Below, one piece after another: positions 17,474-25,744 of a stretch of 64,000 bases of DNA. A program made the translations under genes and the position numbers. Within the stretch, counting starts at the first letter, position 1; each line of letters starts with the position of its first letter. Source of the stretch: Tenacibaculum finnmarkense genomovar ulcerans (GTDB lineage Bacteria > Bacteroidota > Bacteroidia > Flavobacteriales > Flavobacteriaceae); NCBI RefSeq assembly GCF_900239495.1, contig NZ_OENE01000004.1, positions 189,218-253,217 of the forward strand. Direction: 5' to 3'. Under the pieces are notes generated by a model. It made no database searches. It was not told the DNA's origin and saw only the letters and a list, made by a program, of their open reading frames with translations.

Positions 17474-18234
17474 AAAATAAGTATTGATAAATAAAAAATA
17501 ACTTCGGATACCTGTTGTAATGCCCCAGCACAATCGCCTGTTTGTCCGCCAATCCATTTTTTGAAAAAACGCCCCATATATAAATACGTTAAAAACAACG
17601 GAATTAAAACGGTAAATACTCTAATATCTTGAAAAAACACAAGTGGTACTAATCCGAAGAAACCAGAAATAATTAACGCTTTTGTACTCATTTTTTTTGT
17701 GGTCGGTTTGATTTTTGCGGTGTCAATATCTCTTACATATTGATGTGTATATAATAAAATAGTTGCGATAAAACGGCTAATTGCATGCCCAGAAATCAAT
17801 ACTAAAGGAATTGTTTTAATCGAATTATTGAATTGTAAAAGTTGGTGTAAACTCAATAATTTAATCGATAAAAGACAGATAATCCCAACAACGCCATAAG
17901 TTCCTAATCGAGAATCTTTCATGATGGTTAAAATTTTATCTTTCGTCCATCCGCCACCAAAACCGTCGCAAACATCAGCAAAACCATCTTCATGAAAAGC
18001 GCCTGTTGCTAAAACAGAAGCAATCAAACTAAAAACAAGTGCAATATTTGGGTTGAATAGAAAGGATGCTCCAACATAAATCAATCCTGAAATTGCGCCA
18101 ATAAGAATACCAACTAACGAGAAATATCGACTGCTTTTATTTAAAATATCCGGAGAATGATTTACCCATTTAGGGCAAGGAATTCGGGTGAAAAATAAGA
18201 CTGCTGTTAAAAAATAATGAATTTGATTTTTCAT
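17458..18234 (-). CDS. cobS: Adenosylcobinamide-GDP ribazoletransferase (cobalamin synthase) CobS
   Basis: This integral membrane protein of 258 aa has about six or seven hydrophobic segments. The conserved acidic signature FHEDGFADVCDGFGGG lies near residues 80-96, followed by MKDSRLGTYGVVG. It joins adenosylcobinamide-GDP and alpha-ribazole to form adenosylcobalamin at the cytoplasmic membrane. It is 3 nt downstream of cobT and overlaps cobC, which places it inside a tight operon. Confidence 0.95.
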   Translation of the reverse strand: MKNQIHYFLTAVLFFTRIPCPKWVNHSPDILNKSSRYFSLVGILIGAISGLIYVGASFLFNPNIALVFSLIASVLATGAFHEDGFADVCDGFGGGWTKDKILTIMKDSRLGTYGVVGIICLLSIKLLSLHQLLQFNNSIKTIPLVLISGHAISRFIATILLYTHQYVRDIDTAKIKPTTKKMSTKALIISGFFGLVPLVFFQDIRVFTVLIPLFLTYLYMGRFFKKWIGGQTGDCAGALQQVSEVIFYLSILILWKLF

Positions 18235-18237
18235 AAA

Positions 18238-19278
18238 TTACCCTTCTGATATATTGGCACTTTTAAAAGTTGCCATTTCATTTAAAAAACTAACCGCAGC
18301 TTTTACAATAGGAAAAGCAATAGCACTACCTGTTCCTTCGCCTAAACGTAAACCAATATTTAACAGCGGTTTTGCCTTTAAAAATTGCAACATTTTTTGA
18401 TGACCTTGTTCGCCTGATGTATGGCAAAAAATACAATACTCTAAAACGTTTTTATCGATAGCCTGTGCAGCTAATAAAGCCGAAGTAACAATAAATCCAT
18501 CTACTAAAATGGTCATTTTTAAAGATGCTGCTTCTAGTATAGCTCCGCACATCATTACAATTTCAAAACCACCAAAAGTAGCCAAAGCATCTATTGGGTT
18601 TTGAATATTTTTTTGATGTAGATCAACTACTTTTCTAAGAATTTCAGCTTTTTTAAGAACTCCAGTAGCATCTAAACCAGTTCCTTTTCCAACACAATTT
18701 TCAATAGAAATATCAGTAAAATAACTCATCAATAAAGAAGCAGAAGAGGTATTTCCTATGCCCATTTCGCCAAAACCAATGGTATTTGTTCCTTGTTTAT
18801 GTAATTCTGTAACTAGTTTTTTTCCTTTATCTAACGCCAATAAACACTCGGCTGTGGTCATTGCTTTTTCAATACTGTAATCTTTTGTTCCTTTAGCTAT
18901 TTTTGCTGATATTAAATTAATATTTGGTTCAAAATCTGCATTTACACCTGCATCAACAATTTTTAAATTGATATCATTCTGATTACAAAAAACGTTAATT
19001 GCAGCTCCGTTATTTAAGAAGTTTAACACCATTTGTTGCGTTACTTCCTGCGGATAAGGACTTACAGGGTTCGATTTCACAATTCCATGATCACCAGCAA
19101 AAACAACAATACTTGGTTTAGATAAAGTAGGATTAAGGCTGTTTTGAATTTGTCCTATTTGTAAGGCAATTTCTTCTAAAATACCTAGTGATCCGAGTGG
19201 TTTTGTTTTAAAATCAATTTTATCTTGAAGTGCTGTTTTTAGGCTGCTAGAAATTGGGGATATATTTGTAGAATACAT
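18238..19278 (-). CDS. cobT: Nicotinate-nucleotide-dimethylbenzimidazole phosphoribosyltransferase CobT
   Basis: This enzyme of 346 aa makes alpha-ribazole phosphate from a lower-ligand base and nicotinate mononucleotide. Visible family motifs are the PLGSLG start, FAGDHGI near residue 65, GFGEMGIGNTSSA near 170-182, and GLRLGEGTGSA near 310-320. Glu314 in the last motif corresponds by position to the catalytic glutamate known as Glu317 in Salmonella CobT. The gene lies 12 nt after cobU and 3 nt before cobS. No lower-ligand (bluB or bza) synthesis gene is in the window. Confidence 0.96.
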   Translation of the reverse strand: MYSTNISPISSSLKTALQDKIDFKTKPLGSLGILEEIALQIGQIQNSLNPTLSKPSIVVFAGDHGIVKSNPVSPYPQEVTQQMVLNFLNNGAAINVFCNQNDINLKIVDAGVNADFEPNINLISAKIAKGTKDYSIEKAMTTAECLLALDKGKKLVTELHKQGTNTIGFGEMGIGNTSSASLLMSYFTDISIENCVGKGTGLDATGVLKKAEILRKVVDLHQKNIQNPIDALATFGGFEIVMMCGAILEAASLKMTILVDGFIVTSALLAAQAIDKNVLEYCIFCHTSGEQGHQKMLQFLKAKPLLNIGLRLGEGTGSAIAFPIVKAAVSFLNEMATFKSANISEG

Positions 19279-19290
19279 TTTTTTAGGTTT

Positions 19291-19806
19291 TTATTTTAAG
19301 ATTAAAGGCAATCCTGAAACCATAAAAATGGCTTTATCGGCTTTTTTTGCAATATATTGATTCGTCCAACCTTGTAATTCGGTAAATTTTCTACCAATTT
19401 TAGTATCGGCATGTAAGCCCATGCCAATTTCATTGGAAATAATGATAATAGTGGCGTTTTTTTGGGCAATTGTATCAAGAAGTTTGTCTATTTCTTGAGT
19501 GGCTAAATGTAAACTTTTTTCAATATCGTTATTGGTATCTAAATAAAAATTAGTTAGCCATAAAGTAACGCAATCAATAACGACGGTGGCATTTTTAGGA
19601 ATTACTTGACTTATATTTTTTTCTTCTTCAATAGTGGTCCAACGTTCATCTCTTTCAGAAATATGCCTGTCTACACGTTTTTTAAAATCGGCATCCCAAA
19701 TTCTTGAAGTTGCTAAATAATACGGATTGTTAGATAATGATTCGGCTACTTGTTGTGCATAACTGCTTTTTCCTGATCGTTCTCCGCCAGAGATATAATA
19801 CATCAT
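19291..19806 (-). CDS. cobU: Adenosylcobinamide kinase / adenosylcobinamide-phosphate guanylyltransferase CobU
   Basis: This protein is 171 aa long from the ATG at 19806 (or 170 aa from the adjacent ATG at 19803). The longer in-frame start at 19947 would add 47 residues that the family lacks and would run into the riboswitch leader region. The P-loop GGERSGKS is at about residues 7-14. The HISERDERW stretch near residue 50 would contain the guanylylated histidine. It is the first gene of the cobU-cobT-cobS-cobC-btuF-like operon and opens nucleotide-loop assembly from salvaged cobinamide. Confidence 0.93.
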   Translation of the reverse strand: MMYYISGGERSGKSSYAQQVAESLSNNPYYLATSRIWDADFKKRVDRHISERDERWTTIEEEKNISQVIPKNATVVIDCVTLWLTNFYLDTNNDIEKSLHLATQEIDKLLDTIAQKNATIIIISNEIGMGLHADTKIGRKFTELQGWTNQYIAKKADKAIFMVSGLPLILK

Positions 19807-19935
19807 AATTAATGAGAGAATTAATAAAGAATAATAATGAAATAAATTAAGCGGCAAAGATTGTAAAGATTTTTTTAAAAAAGTGAATAATAGCTTTTTT
19901 AATGATAATGAATTCTTATTATTAAAATAATACCC

Positions 19936-19943
19936 TACATTTG
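19936..19943 (+). promoter_or_regulatory. Candidate -7 element for the B12 uptake transcript
   Basis: TACATTTG matches TAnnTTTG and ends about 14 nt before the region where the riboswitch begins, which is where its promoter is expected. It also forms part of a short palindrome (CCTACATT with AATGTAGG). No clear -33 TTTG is seen. Confidence 0.45.
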
Positions 19944-19956
19944 CCAAAAAATGTAG

Positions 19957-20153
19957 GTTTTGATGTTTGACAGAACAATCAAATTAAAAGGGAATTCGAT
20001 GAAATACCGAAGCTGTTCCCGCAACTGTAAGCTAGAAAGCTTGTAATAATTCTTTTAAGTCACTGTTTTTTTAATGGGAAGACCAATTACAAGACGCAAG
20101 CCAGGAGACCTGCCTATATTTTAAATAATTCAAACCTTCGGGATAAAGGTTTT
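19957..20153 (+). promoter_or_regulatory. Cobalamin riboswitch
   Basis: The conserved core is directly visible. It includes the GGAA...GATGAAAT-CCG segment near 19991-20010, the TTCCCGCAACTGTAA block at 20016-20030, and the B12 box GCCAGGAGACCTGCC at 20100-20114. A hairpin at 20132-20152 (AAACCTT with AAGGTTT, loop CGGGATA) stands 11 nt before the ATG of the receptor gene. Its TTCGGG-containing loop region resembles the regulatory L13 kissing hairpin of this class, which would make control translational. A weak terminator is the alternative. The expected outcome is less uptake when B12 is plentiful. Confidence 0.93.
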
Positions 20154-20163
20154 TAATATATTT

Positions 20164-22053
20164 ATGAAAAAACACGTACTTTTTATACTATTTTTTATGG
20201 TGGCATTTGCTTGCTTTGCTCAAAAAGATTCGATTTCGAATGTTTTAGAGGAAGTGCTTGTTGTTGGAAATAAAAAAAAAGCTCGTAAAAAAACAAGTAT
20301 AAAATCAATAAAAATAGGCATAAAACAACAAGTTAAAAACCCTATTAATTTCACTAATCTTTTACGATATAACAGCCCAATTGCCTTTAGAGATTATGGA
20401 AATGGGGGCGTAAGTACGGCTCGTTTTAGAGGAACTTCGGCTTCGAATACTTTGGTGCTTTGGAATGGAATCCCGATTAATTCCGTTGGTAGTGGGCAAA
20501 CCGATTTTAATGCCTTATCTGCTAATATTAGCGATATTGTAATTGTTCAAAGTGGCGGAAATAGTACCGATTTTGGCTCGGGAGCTATCGGTGGAACGGT
20601 GCATTTAAACGATGAAATAAATTTTAAAAAACATCAAAAAATCCATATTTTTTCTTCTTTTGGAAGTTTTAATACAAGTTCTAATTTTTTTAAAAGTGCT
20701 TTTGCTGATAAAAAATGGAGCGTAAAATTGGCTTCTACATTTAATTATTCTGATAATGATTATACCTTTATTGATAAGCGATATAAAGATGAAAATGGGC
20801 ATTTATTGAAAAATAAAAATGGAAATTATAAAAATTATGGCGTTAATTTTAATATCGCTCACCAATTTAATTCAAAAAATAAACTTGCTTTTTATACCAC
20901 AAAATATTACGGAAATCGGTTGTTTTCCGATGGATTACCAAATCCTTCCGCAGGAAGTGAACGCAATGAAGATTTTAATCAACGCAATTTATTACAATGG
21001 AACTATAAGTATTCATCTGAATTTAAACAGCTACTAAGTATTGCTTATTTAACCCAAGAATATCGCTATTATACCAATAAAAATGCTATCGATTTTAGTT
21101 TTGGAAAATCGCAAACGACACATATTAATTATAACTTAACTTATAGGGCTTCGAATATTTTATCTTTTAATTATAAAACTGTTTTTGAAAATATTACGGG
21201 CAAAAATTTAGCTAATAATTCAAAAATAACTAAAAAAAGAAATTCAATCGCTTTTATCGGAAGTGTAAAATATCAGCCTATCAAAAAAGTTAAAACAAGT
21301 TTACAGCTAAGAAAAGAACTTAATTCAGATTTTAACGTGCCTGTTTCTGTATTTGTAGCAGGTGAATATAAAATAGCTTCAAAAGTAAATTTTTCAGCGA
21401 ATTTCTCTACCAATTACAGAGTGCCAACGTATAACGAAATGTATTGGCCGATAGTAGGAAACTTACATTTAGTAGCAGAAAATTCGGTTCAAGGAGAAGC
21501 GGGTGTTTCTTTTAAAAATAAAAATATAGAGTTAAAATCAACAGCGTTTTATATTCATATAAATGATAAAATTTTATGGCTGCCCGCTGGAGGTAGTAAT
21601 TTATGGCGACCAAAAAATGTAAATGATGTAGTTCATAAAGGGGTAGAATCGTTTATCAGTTTTCAAAAAAAAATAGCAGAACATCGATTTGCTATTTCAT
21701 CGAATTACACGTTTACAACGGCTGAAAATATCGAAAATAATAAAATTTTGCCTTATGCTCCAAAGCATTTATGGAATTTTACTGCCGATTATTCTTATAA
21801 AAAAATTAGTGTTTTTCTACAGAGTTTATATCAAAGTAAAGTATATACGAATGAAATAAATTTAGATTTTTATGCACTCAAAAAAGTAAATGTGCAAAAT
21901 ATAGGGCTTAATTTTAATTTATCAACAACAAAAATAAACCTTCCTATAATTGGGGTAACGGTTAATAATATATTTAACAAAGTGTATTATTTTTCAAATT
22001 TACGCCCGATGCCAGGAACAAATTTTAATATTAATATCAACTATAAATTTTAA
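20164..22053 (+). CDS. TonB-dependent receptor, BtuB-like corrinoid transporter
   Basis: This protein is 629 aa long. A Sec signal peptide ends at about residue 20 (CFAQ). Next is a TonB-box-like VLEEVLVVG, then the plug domain (residues about 55-165, with TLVLWNGIPINSVGSG and GGTVHLND). A beta-barrel runs from there to the aromatic C-terminus (INYKF). It has no N-terminal carboxypeptidase-like domain and so is BtuB-type, not SusC-type. The upstream cobalamin riboswitch strongly indicates cobalamin or cobinamide as substrate. The next gene, 4 nt downstream, encodes a surface propeller. Confidence 0.92.
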   Translation: MKKHVLFILFFMVAFACFAQKDSISNVLEEVLVVGNKKKARKKTSIKSIKIGIKQQVKNPINFTNLLRYNSPIAFRDYGNGGVSTARFRGTSASNTLVLWNGIPINSVGSGQTDFNALSANISDIVIVQSGGNSTDFGSGAIGGTVHLNDEINFKKHQKIHIFSSFGSFNTSSNFFKSAFADKKWSVKLASTFNYSDNDYTFIDKRYKDENGHLLKNKNGNYKNYGVNFNIAHQFNSKNKLAFYTTKYYGNRLFSDGLPNPSAGSERNEDFNQRNLLQWNYKYSSEFKQLLSIAYLTQEYRYYTNKNAIDFSFGKSQTTHINYNLTYRASNILSFNYKTVFENITGKNLANNSKITKKRNSIAFIGSVKYQPIKKVKTSLQLRKELNSDFNVPVSVFVAGEYKIASKVNFSANFSTNYRVPTYNEMYWPIVGNLHLVAENSVQGEAGVSFKNKNIELKSTAFYIHINDKILWLPAGGSNLWRPKNVNDVVHKGVESFISFQKKIAEHRFAISSNYTFTTAENIENNKILPYAPKHLWNFTADYSYKKISVFLQSLYQSKVYTNEINLDFYALKKVNVQNIGLNFNLSTTKINLPIIGVTVNNIFNKVYYFSNLRPMPGTNFNININYKF

Positions 22054-22057
22054 TAAA

Positions 22058-23146
22058 ATGAAAATTACAAAAATATTTTTATCGCTTTTTTTAGGGAGTT
22101 TACTTATTACTTCTTGTTCTAGTGATGATGCCCCGATTAAAGAACTTCCAAGTGACTATACTAAAGGAATTATTATTAGTTCAGAAGGAGGATTTGGAAA
22201 TAAAGATGGCTCAATTGCTTATGTAAATAGTCAATTATCGAAGTTAGCTACAAATTTCGTTTATACAGGTGAAAATAATGCGCAATTAGGTGGATTAATT
22301 CAATCAATTGCTTTTTCGGATACCGATGCGTATATTATTTTAAATGATGTAAACACCATTATTATTGCCGATAAAACAACTTTTAAGAAAAAAGCAGAAA
22401 TTACGACGGGCTTAAAAAACCCTAGATATATGACTATTATAGGCGATAAAGGATATGTTACCAATTGGGGTGAAGGCGGAAATGTTACTGATGATTATGT
22501 AGCTATTATCGATTTGAAAACTAATAAAATTGAAACAACAACTATTTCTTTAGAAAACGGTGTTGAACAAATTTTAAATAAAGATCATAAATTATATGTT
22601 TCTCACAAAGGAGCTTGGTCGTCAAGTAATATTATTTCTGTGGTCGATTTAAAGGCAAATAATAGTGTTTCTAAAATTACTGTAAAAGATAATCCAGATG
22701 AAATGGCTTTTGATAACGCTGGAAATTTAATTGTTTTATCTGAAGGAAAACCTGTTTATAATGCCGATTGGTCAAAAGTTATTGACAGAACAACTTCTGC
22801 AATTTCATTTATTGATGTATCAACTAAAAAGGTAGTTAAAGAATTAGCATTCCCGAAAATGGAAAATGCGAGTTTAATGACGTATCAAAATGGAAATGTA
22901 TATTATTATACTGGAAAAGATAAAAAAGTACATTCAATAAATGAAACTGCAACAAAACTAACTGCAGAAAATAGTATAAATGTTGGTTCAATTTACGGAA
23001 TGAATGTAAAACAAAATCAATTATTTACGGTAGAATATGCGTTTAAAAAATTAAGTAAATTTAAAGTTTTTGATATAAATACTAAATCAGAAATATATGC
23101 TTCACCTGTAGGTTTAGGAGCTTCTAAAATTTATTTTAATAACTAA
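22058..23146 (+). CDS. Surface lipoprotein beta-propeller, BtuG-like corrinoid-capture candidate
   Basis: This protein is 362 aa long. A lipoprotein signal ends at the lipobox ITSC, with Cys20, and CSSDD follows. An acidic run right after the lipid cysteine is the known Bacteroidota lipoprotein export signal, so it is probably exposed on the cell surface. The rest is a YncE/DUF5074-like seven-bladed propeller with repeated strand patterns such as AIIDLKTNK, SVVDLKAN and SFIDVSTK. In Bacteroides, the BtuG propeller partners BtuB and binds B12 very tightly. Here the gene directly follows a riboswitch-controlled BtuB-type receptor, so that role is inferred by context and fold. Confidence 0.85.
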   Translation: MKITKIFLSLFLGSLLITSCSSDDAPIKELPSDYTKGIIISSEGGFGNKDGSIAYVNSQLSKLATNFVYTGENNAQLGGLIQSIAFSDTDAYIILNDVNTIIIADKTTFKKKAEITTGLKNPRYMTIIGDKGYVTNWGEGGNVTDDYVAIIDLKTNKIETTTISLENGVEQILNKDHKLYVSHKGAWSSSNIISVVDLKANNSVSKITVKDNPDEMAFDNAGNLIVLSEGKPVYNADWSKVIDRTTSAISFIDVSTKKVVKELAFPKMENASLMTYQNGNVYYYTGKDKKVHSINETATKLTAENSINVGSIYGMNVKQNQLFTVEYAFKKLSKFKVFDINTKSEIYASPVGLGASKIYFNN

Positions 23147-23191
23147 AAGACTAGAAGAATCCCCTTTTTATTATAAGTTTCCCCCAATCGA

Positions 23192-23228
23192 AATAAGCCC
23201 GCTAACATATTGTTAAGTGGGTTTATTG
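23192..23228. terminator. Hairpin terminator between convergent propeller and DCC genes
   Basis: AATAAGCCCGCTAACA can pair imperfectly with TGTTAAGTGGGTTTATT. T or A runs lie on both flanks, so it may serve both strands. Confidence 0.6.
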
Positions 23229-23229
23229 T

Positions 23230-23643
23230 TTATAAAAACTTCTCTTTTATTTCTTTGGATGGAATTATACACGTTTCTTTTTTACCAAACCATTTATACC
23301 TGTTTTTTGCGATAATATCATAGCAAAAATCACGAAATCCTTCGGGTAAAAACCTTAAAAATACTGTTAAACGCCAAAAACCACCAAAACAAGCCATTAT
23401 TTTTAAAACTGCTGTCGATTTTATATCATAAGAAATAGTGGGTTCATATAAAATAATGGAATCAATTTTTGTAGTGTCAATTCCTAAATGTATAAGTATT
23501 TTTTTACCAATATCCGATTGTAAAGAAGCAAAAACAAACTGGTTTTTTTTATCAAATTTAATTATTTTTAAAACTGAAGAATTGCAAAAATTACAAATTC
23601 CATCAAACAGAATTATTTTTTTATCGACAGGTAAATCAGTCAT
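23230..23643 (-). CDS. DCC family thiol-disulfide oxidoreductase-like protein (DUF393)
   Basis: This protein is 137 aa long. The family signature DGICNFC is at residues 14-20, with the Cys17-x2-Cys20 pair. The LRFLPEGFRDFCYDIIAKNRYKWFG segment common to the family is at the C-terminus. It lacks a signal peptide and is probably cytoplasmic. The thioredoxin-like redox function is predicted from family only; no substrate is known. It is a single gene converging on the B12 uptake genes. Confidence 0.88.
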   Translation of the reverse strand: MTDLPVDKKIILFDGICNFCNSSVLKIIKFDKKNQFVFASLQSDIGKKILIHLGIDTTKIDSIILYEPTISYDIKSTAVLKIMACFGGFWRLTVFLRFLPEGFRDFCYDIIAKNRYKWFGKKETCIIPSKEIKEKFL

Positions 23644-23799
23644 TTAAGTTAGCGTGTTGAGGTTAAATTTAAAATTACTTAAAAAAAATGTAACATAAAT
23701 CAAAATTAAGCGTCTTGTAAGGAAGTAAATACTAATTTAACATAAAATTAGTCACAAATTAAGCATCAGTATTTTTTATCTTTAAAACTAACTAGCGCA

Positions 23800-24510
23800 A
23801 TGATTCGAATAGAAAACTTACACAAATCTTACCCAATCGGTAAAGACTCACTTCATGTTTTAAAAGGATTAGATTTACATATTAAAGAAGGAGAATTTGT
23901 ATCTATTATGGGGTCATCAGGTTCAGGAAAATCAACTTTATTAAATATTGTTGGCTTGTTAGATTCACATGATGATGGAAAATATTATTTAAATGGGCAG
24001 TTAATTGAAGATTTAAACGAAACGAAAGCAGCTGTTTTACGAAATAAATTTTTAGGATTTATTTTTCAGTCTTTTAATTTAATATCTTATAAAACCGCTC
24101 TAGAAAACGTAGCGTTGCCCTTATATTATAAAGGTGTAAACAGAAAAGAACGCGCGGTAATCGCCTTAGAATATTTAGAAAAAGTAGGCTTAAAAGAATG
24201 GGCGCATCATTTGCCAAACGAACTTTCGGGCGGGCAAAAACAACGAGTTGCTATTGCAAGAGCTTTAGCTACAAAACCCAAAGTTGTTTTAGCTGATGAA
24301 CCTACGGGTGCCTTAGATTCTACAACTACCGATTCGGTGATGGATTTATTAAAAGGAATTAATGAAGAAGGAATGACGGTTTTTGTAATTACCCACGAAG
24401 AAGAAGTTGCCGAACAAACTAAAAGAATAATTCGTTTAAAAGATGGGGTTATTATTAGTGATGAATTAACTGCCAACATCGAAAATAAAGTTAAATCTAA
24501 ATCAATTTAA
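23800..24510 (+). CDS. MacB/LolD-type ABC transporter ATP-binding protein
   Basis: This protein is 236 aa long. It has Walker A GSSGSGKST at 38-46, a Q-loop in FIFQSFNLI, the signature LSGGQKQRVAIARA near 143, and Walker B VVLADEPTG with the following D-loop. The H-loop is in VITHEEE. It belongs to the MacB/LolD (type VII) subfamily that powers mechanotransmission across the envelope instead of substrate passage. It is the first of four genes spaced by 2, 2 and 15 nt: ATPase, two FtsX permeases and a membrane-fusion protein. Confidence 0.93.
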   Translation: MIRIENLHKSYPIGKDSLHVLKGLDLHIKEGEFVSIMGSSGSGKSTLLNIVGLLDSHDDGKYYLNGQLIEDLNETKAAVLRNKFLGFIFQSFNLISYKTALENVALPLYYKGVNRKERAVIALEYLEKVGLKEWAHHLPNELSGGQKQRVAIARALATKPKVVLADEPTGALDSTTTDSVMDLLKGINEEGMTVFVITHEEEVAEQTKRIIRLKDGVIISDELTANIENKVKSKSI

Positions 24511-24512
24511 AT

Positions 24513-25742
24513 ATGTTTGATTTAGATCGTTGGAGAGAAATATTTCAAAGCATCAGTAAAAATAAATTACGTTCGGTAATGTCTGGCTTTACCGTGGCTT
24601 TTGCAATTTTACTATTTACCTTGCTTTTTGGAATTGTAAGCGGATTAAGTAATTCGTTTAAAGGCGCTTTTGTTGATGATGCCATGAATACCATGAGAAT
24701 TCGTGTTTGGAAAACATCAAAACCTTATAAAGGCTTACAAACAGGGCGAGAAATTCAACTTAAAAATAAAGATTTCAATTTTATCAAAAAAGAATATGAT
24801 GATAAAATACAGCATTTAACGGCGCGTATTTATAAGAATGTAAGTATTTCGTATAAAAATAAATCAGATAAGTATAGTTTAAGAGCCGTTCATCCTGATC
24901 ATCAATTTTTAGAGAAAACAATTATTGATCAAGGTAGATATATTAACACGCGCGATTTACAAGAAAAATCGAAAGTTATTGTTATTGGTCGTTTGGTAAA
25001 GCAAGATTTATTTGGTGAAAAACCAGCCTTAGGAAAACGAGTAAGTGTAAACGGAATATCTTATTTAATTATCGGTATTTTTTCTGATGATGGAGGCGAT
25101 AGAGAAGAACGTCAAACCTATATGCCCGTTACTACGGCACAGATGATTTATGGAAATAACGACCATTTAAGTCAAATACTTGTGGGCTATGATCCTACAC
25201 TAAGTTTAGATCAGGCAATTGCTTTTGGAAATAAAATGGAGCGTGATTTACGTAAAAATTTAGACATTCATCCAAACGATCAAGGGGCTCTTTCGGTACG
25301 GAATATGGCGGAAGCAAATAAAGGTATTGGTACTTTTATGATGGCCTTGTATTTTATTGTCATTTTTGTAGGCTCAGGAACTTTAATCGCTGGTATTATA
25401 GGAATTAGTAATATTATGATTTTTGTAATTAAAGAACGTACCAAAGAATTTGGTATTCGAAAAGCATTAGGAGCAAAGCCTTCGTCAATAGTAGGAATGG
25501 TAGTGCAAGAATCCGTATTAATAACTACAATTGCAGGGTATTTAGGGCTGTCGTTAGGAACCTATATTTTAAGTTTACTTGGCGATAGTTTAGAAAAATA
25601 TTTTATAAAAGACCCTAGCGTAAGCCCAGGGATTGTAATAGGAGCAACTGTTGTTTTAGTTTTATCGGGCTTAATTGCAGGATATTTACCTGCAAAAAGA
25701 GCCGCGAATATTAAACCAATTGAAGCATTAAGAGCAGATTAA
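24513..25742 (+). CDS. FtsX/MacB-type ABC transporter permease, first of two
   Basis: This protein is 409 aa long. One transmembrane helix is at about residues 20-45. A large periplasmic MacB_PCD domain occupies about 50-265. Three C-terminal helices form the FtsX domain, with the ERTKEFGIRKALGA motif near 310-323 and the closing ANIKPIEALRAD. Since the ATPase is a separate polypeptide, the active transporter is likely a heterodimer with the next gene's product. It probably exports a peptide, antibiotic or lipoprotein-like substrate that cannot be named from sequence. Confidence 0.9.
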   Translation: MFDLDRWREIFQSISKNKLRSVMSGFTVAFAILLFTLLFGIVSGLSNSFKGAFVDDAMNTMRIRVWKTSKPYKGLQTGREIQLKNKDFNFIKKEYDDKIQHLTARIYKNVSISYKNKSDKYSLRAVHPDHQFLEKTIIDQGRYINTRDLQEKSKVIVIGRLVKQDLFGEKPALGKRVSVNGISYLIIGIFSDDGGDREERQTYMPVTTAQMIYGNNDHLSQILVGYDPTLSLDQAIAFGNKMERDLRKNLDIHPNDQGALSVRNMAEANKGIGTFMMALYFIVIFVGSGTLIAGIIGISNIMIFVIKERTKEFGIRKALGAKPSSIVGMVVQESVLITTIAGYLGLSLGTYILSLLGDSLEKYFIKDPSVSPGIVIGATVVLVLSGLIAGYLPAKRAANIKPIEALRAD

Positions 25743-25744
25743 TT

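Noticed and set aside
19807..19947. 47-residue N-terminal extension of CobU
   Set aside because: CobU proteins start just before the P-loop. The extension is low-complexity and would place the start in the divergent riboswitch leader region, so the ATG at 19806 is preferred.
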